Shown: one piece after another, positions 1 to 6,066 of the stretch
Position numbering within the stretch: the stretch's first letter is position 1
Layout of the letters: each line of letters opens with the position of its first letter
Origin: JANNXQ01 sp031425095
GTDB taxonomy: Bacteria > Verrucomicrobiota > Verrucomicrobiia > Chthoniobacterales > Chthoniobacteraceae
Reading direction: 5' to 3'
DNA length: 13,710 bases
Assembly (NCBI GenBank): GCA_031425095.1
Contig: JANPIS010000446.1
Span: forward strand, 1 to 13,710
The notes under the pieces: generated by a model
Told to the model about the DNA's origin: nothing
The model's database searches: none
Seen by the model: the letters and a program-made list of their open reading frames with translations, nothing else
Made by a program: the position numbers and the translations under genes

Positions 1-1694
1 TTCACGATGTCGGCGGCAACGGCGGGCTCGGCCGCGTACCAGAGCATGAGCGGAAGGTTTTGATCCTTCGCATCCTCAGCGTGCGCGGCGAGCGCCGTAA
101 GGATCGGCCAGCGTCGCGGGATCGCGATCCGCTGTGCGGCGGATGCCAGATACAGCCGCACGACCGGCGAGGGATCATCCTTCGCCAGCCGCGCAAATTC
201 CGCGAGCAAGGCTGCCGATGGCGCCCCGTCTTCACACGCGAGCTGCACCGTCCACGCCCGCACGTATTCGCTCTTCATCTTCAGCGTCTCGAGCGCGATC
301 GCCTCGCTCAACCCGGCGGTCGCGTGCAGGGCCCAGAGCGCGCGGAGCTGCCGCGTGTCGTCGGCATTCTCCGTGAGGATCTTTGCCAGCGCCGCATGCA
401 CCTCGGGCTTAGGCCCCCTCTCCTGCAGGAGCCGGCGCGCGTGACGCACGAACCAGTCGTTTTTCTCCAGCTGCATCGCGACCAATTCGGCGTCGCTCGC
501 CTTCGTGAGATCCACTGGTGTATGCTTCGCACCCTCATACACGATCTTGTAGATCCGCCCGTTCGTCCGGTCGGTGAACTCGCGCTGCTGGTGACACGGC
601 ACTCGGTCGTACCAGTCATTGATAAAGACGGACCCATCCGGTCCATATTGCGGCGAGAGCCCGCGGAACCACGCGTCATTCGCCACGATGAAATCGACGT
701 TGCGCTTACTCGCGTAGCCGGAACCCGCGTGCTCCATCTTCTCGTTGCGCAGTTTGTTCATGTGGATGTCGTGAAAGAAAAACGTGTCGCGCCATTCTAC
801 CGGCCACTGCCCGCCGAGATAGAACATCGCGCCGCAATAAGCCGCCTTTTCATACCGCCCCCATGCGATCGTCTGGATGTCCTCGTACGTGTGCGGATTG
901 AAGTGCGAGCCCGCCTGCCGCTGATAGCGCCCGCCTTGGATCGCCTGCCACATGTGAGGGACGACACAGGCCGCAAAAAATGCCTGCCCGTGATCATTCC
1001 AGTCGATGCCCCACTGATTGCTCACCCCTTCGGCATAGAGCTCAAATTTCTTCTTCGTCGGATGCCAGCGCCACACGCCCGCATTCACACGCACCCGCTC
1101 GCGGTCCGGCGCGCCGGGCCGCCCGACATTCGATTGCGTGAAGACGCCCTGCGTCCCGTAGAGCCAGCCATCCGGCCCCCAGATGAAATCATTGAGCGTC
1201 TCGTGCGTGTCCTCATGGCCCCAGCCATCGAGCACCTTCTCCGCGGGCCCGTCCGGCTTCGCGTCGCCATCCTTGTCGGGGACAAAAAGCAGATTTGGCG
1301 GCGACCCGAGCCACACCCCACCGAAGCCGACGGCGATCCCGGAAGTGAAAGTCAGATTATCGAGAAAGACCGTGCGCTTCTCCGCCCGCCCATCGCCATC
1401 CGAGTCTTCAACGACGAGCACCTTGTCCACCGGCTTCCCCGGACAAGTCGGGTAGTTCGTATTTTCCACCACCCAGAGCCGCCCGCGATCGTCGATCGTA
1501 TAAGCAATCGGCTGGACCACGTCGGGCTCCGCGGCGACCACCTGCGCGCTGAAACCCACCGGCAGCGTCATCTTCTTCGCCGCCTCCGCGGCCGGCAGGG
1601 CCGTCGTCGTTGCGATGGGCCGCTTGGGATCCTCCAGTGGACCGGCGGCACAGGCCGCGGACGCGAGGAGCAGTAGAAAAAGTGGAGAGCGCAT
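1..1694 (-). CDS. PVC-type membrane-bound dehydrogenase-like secreted protein (TIGR02604 type), 3' truncated by window edge
   Basis: Reading the minus strand from the ATG at 1692-1694 gives 564 uninterrupted codons to the window edge, so the C-terminus is missing. The protein opens with a signal peptide (MRSPLFLLLLASAACAAG); ASAAC is at best a weak lipobox, so a lipoprotein is possible but not shown. Residues about 40-390 read as the beta-propeller-like domain of the PVC 'membrane-bound dehydrogenase' family: LPVGFSAQVVAAEPDVVQPI, then GRLWVVENTNYP, DSDGDGRAEKRTVF and FELYAEGVSNQWGIDWN. From about residue 394 the sequence becomes helical and repeat-like (SDAELVAMQLEKNDWFVRHA), consistent with the HEAT-repeat region of this family. 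Full-length members usually end in a CxxCH haem-binding domain, which would lie outside the window. The substrate is unknown. It is divergent from the Lrp gene and shows no Shine-Dalgarno sequence. A 538-codon open frame on the opposite strand is its shadow. Confidence 0.9.
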   Translation of the reverse strand, partial: MRSPLFLLLLASAACAAGPLEDPKRPIATTTALPAAEAAKKMTLPVGFSAQVVAAEPDVVQPIAYTIDDRGRLWVVENTNYPTCPGKPVDKVLVVEDSDGDGRAEKRTVFLDNLTFTSGIAVGFGGVWLGSPPNLLFVPDKDGDAKPDGPAEKVLDGWGHEDTHETLNDFIWGPDGWLYGTQGVFTQSNVGRPGAPDRERVRVNAGVWRWHPTKKKFELYAEGVSNQWGIDWNDHGQAFFAACVVPHMWQAIQGGRYQRQAGSHFNPHTYEDIQTIAWGRYEKAAYCGAMFYLGGQWPVEWRDTFFFHDIHMNKLRNEKMEHAGSGYASKRNVDFIVANDAWFRGLSPQYGPDGSVFINDWYDRVPCHQQREFTDRTNGRIYKIVYEGAKHTPVDLTKASDAELVAMQLEKNDWFVRHARRLLQERGPKPEVHAALAKILTENADDTRQLRALWALHATAGLSEAIALETLKMKSEYVRAWTVQLACEDGAPSAALLAEFARLAKDDPSPVVRLYLASAAQRIAIPRRWPILTALAAHAEDAKDQNLPLMLWYAAEPAVAADIV

Positions 1695-1756
1695 GGGCGG
1701 ATACGACGCTGAATCGAGCGCAGGCGTCAATCCTTTGGCCGCCTCCAAGATTTTCG

Positions 1757-1784
1757 CTGACCGCGTGCGGCTCCCGTGTATCCT
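1757..1784 (+). promoter_or_regulatory. Weak candidate promoter for the Lrp/AsnC gene
   Basis: In the 102-bp divergent gap (1695-1796), CTGACC at 1757-1762 matches the -35 consensus at 4 of 6 positions, and TATCCT at 1779-1784 matches the -10 consensus at 4 of 6, with a 16-bp spacer. Transcription would then begin about 5-7 nt before the ATG at 1797, giving a nearly leaderless mRNA. That fits the absence of any Shine-Dalgarno sequence before this start. The match is weak and the sigma factor preferences of this organism are unknown, so this is only a candidate. Confidence 0.2.
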
Positions 1785-1796
1785 GCCCGCCCTTTC

Positions 1797-2276
1797 ATGG
1801 ACGAACTCCTCAACCTCCTGCGCCAGAACGCCCGCGCGTCGATCGAGACGCTCGCGGCGGAACTCAACACGACGCCGAAGGATGTGGCCAAGCGGATCGA
1901 CGAACTCGAAGCGGCGGGCGTACTGCTGGGGTATCAGGCGATCGTCGATCCCTCAAAAACGGCAGCGCAGAAGGTCATCGCATGCGTAGAGGTGAAAATC
2001 ACGCCGGAGCGCGGCGGCGGCTTTGACCGACTCGCGAATCGCATCGCCCGCTTCAGCGAAGTGCAAAGCTGCTACCTGATGAGCGGCGGGTACGATCTGC
2101 TCGTCGTCGTCGAGGGAAATACTCTGCAGGACGTGGCGTCATTCATTTCGGAAAAGCTGAGCACGATCAAGGGCGTCATCTCGACGGCCACGCGGTTTCG
2201 GCTGAAGAGCTACAAGGAGAATGGCGTGGCGCTGATGAAGGACGCGAAGCCCGATCGGCTTGCGGTTGCGCCATGA
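1797..2276 (+). CDS. Lrp/AsnC-family transcriptional regulator
   Basis: A 159-residue DNA-binding regulator. Residues about 13-40 form the winged helix-turn-helix (ASIETLAAELNTTPKDVAKR, then IDELEAAGVLLGYQAIVD), and residues about 60-137 the RAM ligand-sensing/oligomerisation domain, with the loop SGGYDLLVVVEGN at 96-108. Length is normal for the family. A GTG at 1776 is in frame, but the ATG at 1797 is preferred because family members begin just before the first HTH helix; the extra MYPARPF has no counterpart that I know. The aminotransferase follows in the same orientation. This pairing resembles Bacillus subtilis YugG/YugH (AlaR/AlaT), in which the Lrp-type protein controls an alanine transaminase, so control of the downstream gene in response to an amino acid is a reasonable inference. 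Family assignment is firm; ligand and targets are inferred. No Shine-Dalgarno sequence is visible. Confidence 0.93.
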   Translation: MDELLNLLRQNARASIETLAAELNTTPKDVAKRIDELEAAGVLLGYQAIVDPSKTAAQKVIACVEVKITPERGGGFDRLANRIARFSEVQSCYLMSGGYDLLVVVEGNTLQDVASFISEKLSTIKGVISTATRFRLKSYKENGVALMKDAKPDRLAVAP

Positions 2277-2279
2277 GGG

Positions 2280-2314
2280 CATTTCTGATTGCAGATTTCA
2301 GATTTCAGATGGCG
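2280..2314 (+). repeat. Heptad repeat array, left arm of intergenic inverted pair
   Basis: Five degenerate 7-bp units (GATTTCA consensus) start 3 nt after the Lrp stop codon. Units at 2294-2300 and 2301-2307 are exact GATTTCA; 2287-2293 is GATTGCA; 2280-2286 and 2308-2314 are more diverged. Positions 2293-2312 are the perfect reverse complement of 2400-2419. Confidence 0.8.
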
Positions 2315-2419
2315 GGCCGCCGAGCTCGCTAGCCGCGTCTCTTCGCGGCTCGTTCATCCTGTCTCGCGGAGAAGGCGCGGCGCTCTCGCTCACTTCATCC
2401 CATCTGAAATCTGAAATCT
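2293..2419. repeat. Perfect 20-bp inverted repeat with internal hairpins between regulator and aminotransferase
   Basis: AGATTTCAGATTTCAGATGG at 2293-2312 is exactly reverse-complementary to 2400-2419, 87 bp further on. The interior holds the 8-bp palindrome CGAGCTCG (2321-2328) and a perfect 7-bp stem AGCCGCG/CGCGGCT (2331-2337 and 2344-2350) with a 6-nt loop. In an mRNA reading through from the Lrp gene the arms could pair into a long stem ending 16 nt before the aminotransferase ATG. No T-run follows, so it is not a classic intrinsic terminator. A small non-autonomous mobile element or a riboregulatory leader are both possible; neither is shown. Confidence 0.85.
2331..2350 (+). other. Internal hairpin, 7-bp stem and 6-nt loop
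   Basis: AGCCGCG (2331-2337) and CGCGGCT (2344-2350) are perfectly complementary around the loop TCTCTT. It lies within the interior of the 20-bp inverted repeat. Its GC-rich stem would be stable in RNA. Function is unknown. Confidence 0.6.
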
Positions 2420-2432
2420 TCCATCTGACATC
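2398..2432 (-). repeat. Heptad repeat array, right arm, directly before the aminotransferase start
   Basis: On the minus strand this reads as five 7-bp units of the GATTTCA type. The two exact units are at 2405-2411 and 2412-2418; flanking units GATGGAA, GATGTCA and GATGGGA are diverged. In phase, units 3 and 4 and the GATGG of unit 5 match the left arm. It ends 3 nt before the ATG at 2436, so it occupies the place where a ribosome binding site would be expected. Confidence 0.8.
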
Positions 2433-2435
2433 TCC

Positions 2436-3620
2436 ATGAATCTCAACAAACGCGTCGCGAACCACGTCCGCGACATTCCCAAATCCGGCATCCGCGAGTT
2501 CTTCGACATCGTGGCGCAGGAAAAGGAAGTCATCTCCCTCGGCGTCGGTGAGCCGGACTTCGACACGCCGTGGCACATCCGTGAAGCGGCGATCTACTCG
2601 CTCGAACATGGGCGCACGCACTACACGTCGAACCTCGGCCTCCCCGAGCTGCGCAGTTCCATCTGCCGCTACGTGAACAAACACTTCGGCGTGGCTTACG
2701 ATCCACGCACGGAGGTCGTCATCACCGTGGGCGTGAGCGAGGCGCTCGACCTGGCGCTGCGTGCGCTCATCAATCCCGGCGACGAGGTGCTCTACCACGA
2801 GCCCTGCTACGTGAGCTACTCGCCCACCGTGGTGATGTCGCACGGCATTCCGGTGCCGATCGCCACACGCGCCGAAGACGAATTTCGCCTCACCGCCGCA
2901 GCCCTCGCCGCGAAGATCACGCCGAAATCGAAAATCTTGATGCTCAACTTTCCGTGCAATCCGACTGGCGCGACGCAGACCCGGGCCGAGCTCGAGAAGA
3001 TTGCGCGGCTTGCGATCGATCACGATCTGGTCGTGCTCACGGACGAGATCTACAGCGAGCTGCGTTACGACAAGGCCGAGCACGTGAGCATCGCCTCCAT
3101 CCCCGGAATGCGGGAGCGCACCATCTTCCTGCATGGTTTCTCCAAGGCTTTCGCGATGACGGGCTGGAGGATCGGCTACGCCTGCGCCCCTGCCCCGCTG
3201 ACCGATGCGATGATGAAGATTCACCAGTATTCGATCCTCTGCGCTGCGGTTATGGCGCAAGACGCGGCGATTGAGGCGCTGGAGCACGGCGCAAAAGGCG
3301 TGGAGGCAATGCGCAAGGAATACGAAGCGCGCCGCAATTACATCGTTAAGGCTTTCAACGATCTCGGGCTCCCCTGCCACAAACCGGTCGGCGCTTTCTA
3401 CATCTTTCCGAACATCACCAGCACGGGACTGACGAGCCGCGAGTTCTCACTCGGGCTGCTCCAGCAGAAGAAAGTCGCGTGTGTGCCCGGCGAAGCCTTC
3501 GGCGCGAGCGGCCAAGGCTTTGTGCGCTGCTGTTACGCCACCAGTCTCGATCAGATCAAGGTGGCGATGGAACGCGTGGGGGACTTCGTCGCGGAAACCA
3601 AAATGAAAACAAAGAAATGA
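2436..3620 (+). CDS. Class I/II PLP-dependent aminotransferase (AspB/AlaT-like)
   Basis: A 394-residue fold-type I aminotransferase of normal length, cytosolic, transferring an amino group between an amino acid and a 2-oxo acid through pyridoxal phosphate. Visible landmarks are VISLGVGEPDFDTP (32-45), NFPCNPTGA with the PLP-ring asparagine N175, TDEIYSELRYD (D203 and Y206), the Schiff-base lysine K237 in HGFSKAFAMTGWRIGY, R245 of the phosphate-binding site, and R364 in GFVRCCYA for the substrate carboxylate. All key residues are intact. The exact substrate cannot be read from the sequence; pairing with an Lrp/AsnC regulator recalls B. subtilis AlaR/AlaT, so alanine/pyruvate is a plausible but unproven choice. 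The start follows a heptad array with no Shine-Dalgarno sequence; MNLNKRVANHV is a typical family N-terminus. Its stop overlaps the next gene's start by ATGA. Confidence 0.94.
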   Translation: MNLNKRVANHVRDIPKSGIREFFDIVAQEKEVISLGVGEPDFDTPWHIREAAIYSLEHGRTHYTSNLGLPELRSSICRYVNKHFGVAYDPRTEVVITVGVSEALDLALRALINPGDEVLYHEPCYVSYSPTVVMSHGIPVPIATRAEDEFRLTAAALAAKITPKSKILMLNFPCNPTGATQTRAELEKIARLAIDHDLVVLTDEIYSELRYDKAEHVSIASIPGMRERTIFLHGFSKAFAMTGWRIGYACAPAPLTDAMMKIHQYSILCAAVMAQDAAIEALEHGAKGVEAMRKEYEARRNYIVKAFNDLGLPCHKPVGAFYIFPNITSTGLTSREFSLGLLQQKKVACVPGEAFGASGQGFVRCCYATSLDQIKVAMERVGDFVAETKMKTKK

Positions 3621-4333
3621 GCCAGGTCACCAAAGCCGTCCTCCTCGCCGCGGGCAAAGGCACGAGGATGAAGGAACTCACCAACGACATCCCGAAACCC
3701 ATGCTGCCCGTGCAGGGCCGACCGATCCTGCAGCACATCGTCGATGGCCTGAAGGCCGCAGGCGTCACACGGGTGCTCATCGTCGTCGGTTACCGGGCCG
3801 ACGTGGTCCGCGAGTTCTTCGGTGACGGGAGCAAGTTTGGCCTCGCGATCGAGTACACCGTGCAGGAAGTACAGGATGGGACAGGCCGCGTCGTCGAGCT
3901 GGCACGAGACTTTGCGGGTGCCGATCCGTTTGTCCTCAGCTACGGAGACATCCTTGTGGATCCGAAAAACTACCTGCGTCTGGTGGCGCTCGGGGACGCC
4001 GAAGCGCTGGTCAGCGTGAAACACAATCCAGGCGAGATCGCCAAGGGGGGCGCGGTGTTCGTGAATGAACGCTTCGAGCTCACCGACCTGCGCGAAAAGC
4101 CCGCGCCGGGCGAGCCGACGAGTCCCTGGTACAACGCCGGCATCTACACCTTCCGCCCGAACATCTTCGAGTTCACGGCAAAGCTGGAGAAGTCACCGCG
4201 CGACGAGTACGAACTGACCGACGCCATCCGCGCGCTCGCCTTGAGCGGTCGCAAAGTCCAGGCCTTCGAGCTGAGCGGCGACTGGGCCGATGTGCGCGAT
4301 CCCGAAGTCCTCGCGGAGCTCAACGCGAAGTAA
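3617..4333 (+). CDS. NDP-sugar pyrophosphorylase-type nucleotidyltransferase
   Basis: A 238-residue cytosolic enzyme of the NTP_transferase family, expected to join a sugar-1-phosphate to an NTP and release pyrophosphate. The activation loop LLAAGKGTRMKELTNDIPKP (9-28) holds the GxGTR...PK signature. QEVQDGTG (83-90) matches the base-binding loop with GTG in place of the more usual GTA. D111 in SYGDILVD is the likely metal ligand; REKP (159-162), WYNAGIYTF (171-179) and GDWADVRDPEVL (221-232) complete the sugar site. It lacks a C-terminal left-handed beta-helix, so it is a single-domain form like RmlA or MurU rather than GlmU. Sugar and nucleotide are not determinable. The ATG lies within the aminotransferase stop (ATGA, 3617-3620), implying translational coupling; a longer frame from 3479 is disfavoured because family proteins begin at this point. 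Confidence 0.92.
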   Translation: MSQVTKAVLLAAGKGTRMKELTNDIPKPMLPVQGRPILQHIVDGLKAAGVTRVLIVVGYRADVVREFFGDGSKFGLAIEYTVQEVQDGTGRVVELARDFAGADPFVLSYGDILVDPKNYLRLVALGDAEALVSVKHNPGEIAKGGAVFVNERFELTDLREKPAPGEPTSPWYNAGIYTFRPNIFEFTAKLEKSPRDEYELTDAIRALALSGRKVQAFELSGDWADVRDPEVLAELNAK

Positions 4334-4361
4334 GTGCCCGCCGCCGCTGCGCGCGAATTCC
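4334..4361. other. 28-bp convergent junction, no terminator seen
   Basis: The plus-strand cluster and the minus-strand pil operon end 28 bp apart. The junction is GC-rich and contains GAATTC (4355-4360), but I see no stem followed by a T-run in either direction. Transcripts from either side may therefore overlap the opposing 3' end. Confidence 0.5.
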
Positions 4362-4859
4362 CTACCGGTCTTCGAGAAGGAGATCGCGACCCGGACCCTT
4401 CGCTGCCAGACCGGGACGGTTGAACAATACTGTCGCCTGTTGGTCGCCCTGCTGGAGCACCACGGAACTGTCGGTGATCCGTTGGACGAGAATGCGTGGC
4501 GCAGCGGCTTGACCAACCGGAGGCGCGCTCGTCCGAGGCGTCTTGATGTATTCCCCTTCGCCATAGGCGCGGCCATTGATGACTGCGAGCGATGGAGAAC
4601 CAAGCAGGATGCTGGTGATCTTGTAATTGTTCGGATCGAGCGTGGTCTTGACCAGGACCGGTGCGGCCGTGCTGACCGGGGCCGCCTGGGTGACGCGCTT
4701 ACTCCAGCCGATCGGCCAGAAGGGAGCGCGCGTGTCTTCCGTTGCGGTAAAGGAAGACCGGTTCTTCAACTGATACGGTTCAGCTTTTGCCGCTTCCTCC
4801 GCTTGCGCGGCGAGAGGGAGCAGAAGGGCAGCAGCGAGGATCGTGATTTTTGAGTTCAT
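4362..4859 (-). CDS. PilP-like small periplasmic protein, last gene of the pil operon
   Basis: A 165-residue protein with a clear Sec signal peptide (MNSKITILAAALLLPLAAQA, probable cleavage before EEA). It has no cysteine, so it is not a lipoprotein, unlike classical PilP. After a linker of about 50 residues the C-terminal part (about 78-150) is beta-rich: YKITSILLGSPSLAVINGRA, then GEGEYI, and RITDSSVVLQQGDQQATVLF. The pattern 'stored value, no, own name, then RI..D.VVL..G' is what PilP, GspC and MshK-type homology regions show, where they bridge the inner-membrane PilN/PilO platform to the secretin. The assignment rests on this pattern and on position; similarity to known PilP is too low for me to name it firmly. 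Its ATG overlaps the pilO stop by 4 nt. No pilQ follows. Confidence 0.65.
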   Translation of the reverse strand: MNSKITILAAALLLPLAAQAEEAAKAEPYQLKNRSSFTATEDTRAPFWPIGWSKRVTQAAPVSTAAPVLVKTTLDPNNYKITSILLGSPSLAVINGRAYGEGEYIKTPRTSAPPVGQAAAPRILVQRITDSSVVLQQGDQQATVLFNRPGLAAKGPGRDLLLEDR

Positions 4860-5407
4860 TGCTTTACGAGGTTGTTGACGGTGATGAGAGCGCGCTGCGT
4901 TTCGACGTCGTCCGCGCTTGGCTCGAGGGAGAGGCTGGTGACCACAACGAGCGGCTCATCATTCTCGAGCACCGAAAGAGCCCGCGCGTAGCCGAGGAAG
5001 TCCACCTTCGGAAAATCGATCGTCCACGAGATCTTGCGGAAGCCCGGCAGATCTTTCTCGGAAGTCTCGTTGTTCAGCTTGGCCGCGACCTTGTCGATGC
5101 CTTGCTTCTTGAAGAGCTCGCCGATCCGCGGCGGAAACCAGGCAACTGGGGCGCCATCGGGAATCAAGGCTTGGACCTGCGGAACGACCTTCGTCTTCTC
5201 CGGGGCCGCCTTCTCGAGTTCCTGCACGCGTCGGATCTGATCCTTCGCTTTCGTGATCTCAGGCGCGAGCGACGCGATGTTCTTCGCGACCGCATCCTGC
5301 TTCTTCAACTCCGGAAAGAGCAGCATGTCGAAGTAGCTATAGACCAGACCGATCAGCATCAGGATGCCGAGGACGAGTTTCTGAATTTCTTCTTTGCCAA
5401 GTTTCAT
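4856..5407 (-). CDS. pilO: PilO-like type IV pilus inner-membrane protein
   Basis: A 183-residue bitopic inner-membrane protein. A short cytoplasmic start (MKLGKEEIQK) is followed by one membrane segment (LVLGILMLIGLVYSYFDMLLF, about 11-31), a charged helical, coiled-coil-like stretch (about 33-75), and a periplasmic ferredoxin-like domain (about 90-183) containing IGELFKKQGIDKVAAKLNNE and VDFLGYARALSVLENDEPLV. This arrangement is that of PilO, which pairs with PilN to form the alignment subcomplex of type IV pili; GspM is the type II secretion counterpart. Placement directly after pilM and pilN supports PilO over GspM. The gene begins 11 nt after pilN, without a Shine-Dalgarno sequence, and its stop overlaps the next ATG. 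Confidence 0.8.
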   Translation of the reverse strand: MKLGKEEIQKLVLGILMLIGLVYSYFDMLLFPELKKQDAVAKNIASLAPEITKAKDQIRRVQELEKAAPEKTKVVPQVQALIPDGAPVAWFPPRIGELFKKQGIDKVAAKLNNETSEKDLPGFRKISWTIDFPKVDFLGYARALSVLENDEPLVVVTSLSLEPSADDVETQRALITVNNLVKQ

Positions 5408-5418
5408 GGGTTTGAGAG

Positions 5419-6063
5419 TTAGCGTTTCCGGCGAGGCGTGGCCGCGGCGAGCGCTTCGCCGCCCCAGGTGAGATCGACCCCAATGACGAATGCGGCCGTC
5501 GGTAGTTGCTTGCCTTCGAGGGTGACGGGCTCAGGGCCGTCGTCCAACGAACGGAAAGTCGCGGTCACATTGCGATACTTCGTGCCGAGGCGCTCAGCGA
5601 CCGCGATGCGCAATTCTTCGGCGGTGCGACGGGCGTCAGCACCGGCCGAGATGCCGTTGATCGTCAGTGTGCATTTCTGCGTGGCGTCCGACGCGATCTC
5701 GCCGCTCACCTTGATGAGTTGAACTTCACGCGGGACCACGCCGACGAGTTGCTCGAGCAGCGGCGCCCAATAGAAGCGATCTTCGATGCGGCGCTCGATG
5801 AGCTCGTTGACTTTGATCTTCGCCGTCAACTCCTCCTCGCGCTTCAGTGCGGTCTTGGCCTCCGGGTCGAGCTTCGCGTGCTCGGCCTTCAGACGATCGA
5901 GACTGGAGTTGAGACCGTGCGATTTCCCGAGTTGGAGAAAGTAGTAACCTGCGAGGCACGCGGCGATCGCCCCCAGACCGAAGAGTGAGAGCTTGAGCGG
6001 ATCGCGCCGCTTCAGCGCTGCCTGCTTTTGGACTTCGTGATAGAGGTTGAGGCGGAGTGGCAT
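5419..6063 (-). CDS. pilN: PilN-like type IV pilus inner-membrane protein
   Basis: A 214-residue bitopic inner-membrane protein. The N-terminus PLRLNLYHEVQKQ (2-14) sits where PilN carries its INLLP-type peptide, which inserts into a groove of PilM; here it reads LNLYHE, a variant. One membrane segment (about 25-46, LSLFGLGAIAACLAGYYFLQ) is followed by a coiled coil (about 50-92) and a periplasmic ferredoxin-like domain (about 95-205) with YWAPLLEQLVGVVPREVQLI, which is typical of PilN. The C-terminus is basic (ATPRRKR). The start is 3 nt after the pilM stop (TGACCCATG), with no Shine-Dalgarno sequence, so translation is probably coupled. GspL C-terminal domain is the only realistic alternative, and separate PilM argues against it. 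Confidence 0.83.
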   Translation of the reverse strand: MPLRLNLYHEVQKQAALKRRDPLKLSLFGLGAIAACLAGYYFLQLGKSHGLNSSLDRLKAEHAKLDPEAKTALKREEELTAKIKVNELIERRIEDRFYWAPLLEQLVGVVPREVQLIKVSGEIASDATQKCTLTINGISAGADARRTAEELRIAVAERLGTKYRNVTATFRSLDDGPEPVTLEGKQLPTAAFVIGVDLTWGGEALAAATPRRKR

Positions 6064-6066
6064 GGG

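Noticed and set aside
60..1676. A 538-codon open frame on the plus strand
   Set aside because: It is antisense to the TIGR02604-type gene, whose frame has a signal peptide and recognisable family motifs. The plus-strand peptide is rich in Arg, Pro and His with no domain, as expected of a shadow in high-GC DNA.
1701..1730. Promoter for the left-edge gene: TTGACG on the minus strand at 1725-1730
   Set aside because: The -35 match is good, but the only -10 at a proper distance (TCGTAT at 1701-1706) matches 3 of 6 and would place the transcript start at or inside the start codon.
2298..3380. A 360-codon minus-strand open frame opposite the aminotransferase
   Set aside because: Antisense shadow; the plus-strand frame has all catalytic residues of a PLP aminotransferase.
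4334..4361. Bidirectional terminator between the convergent operons
   Set aside because: No stem with flanking A/T runs in the 28 bp.
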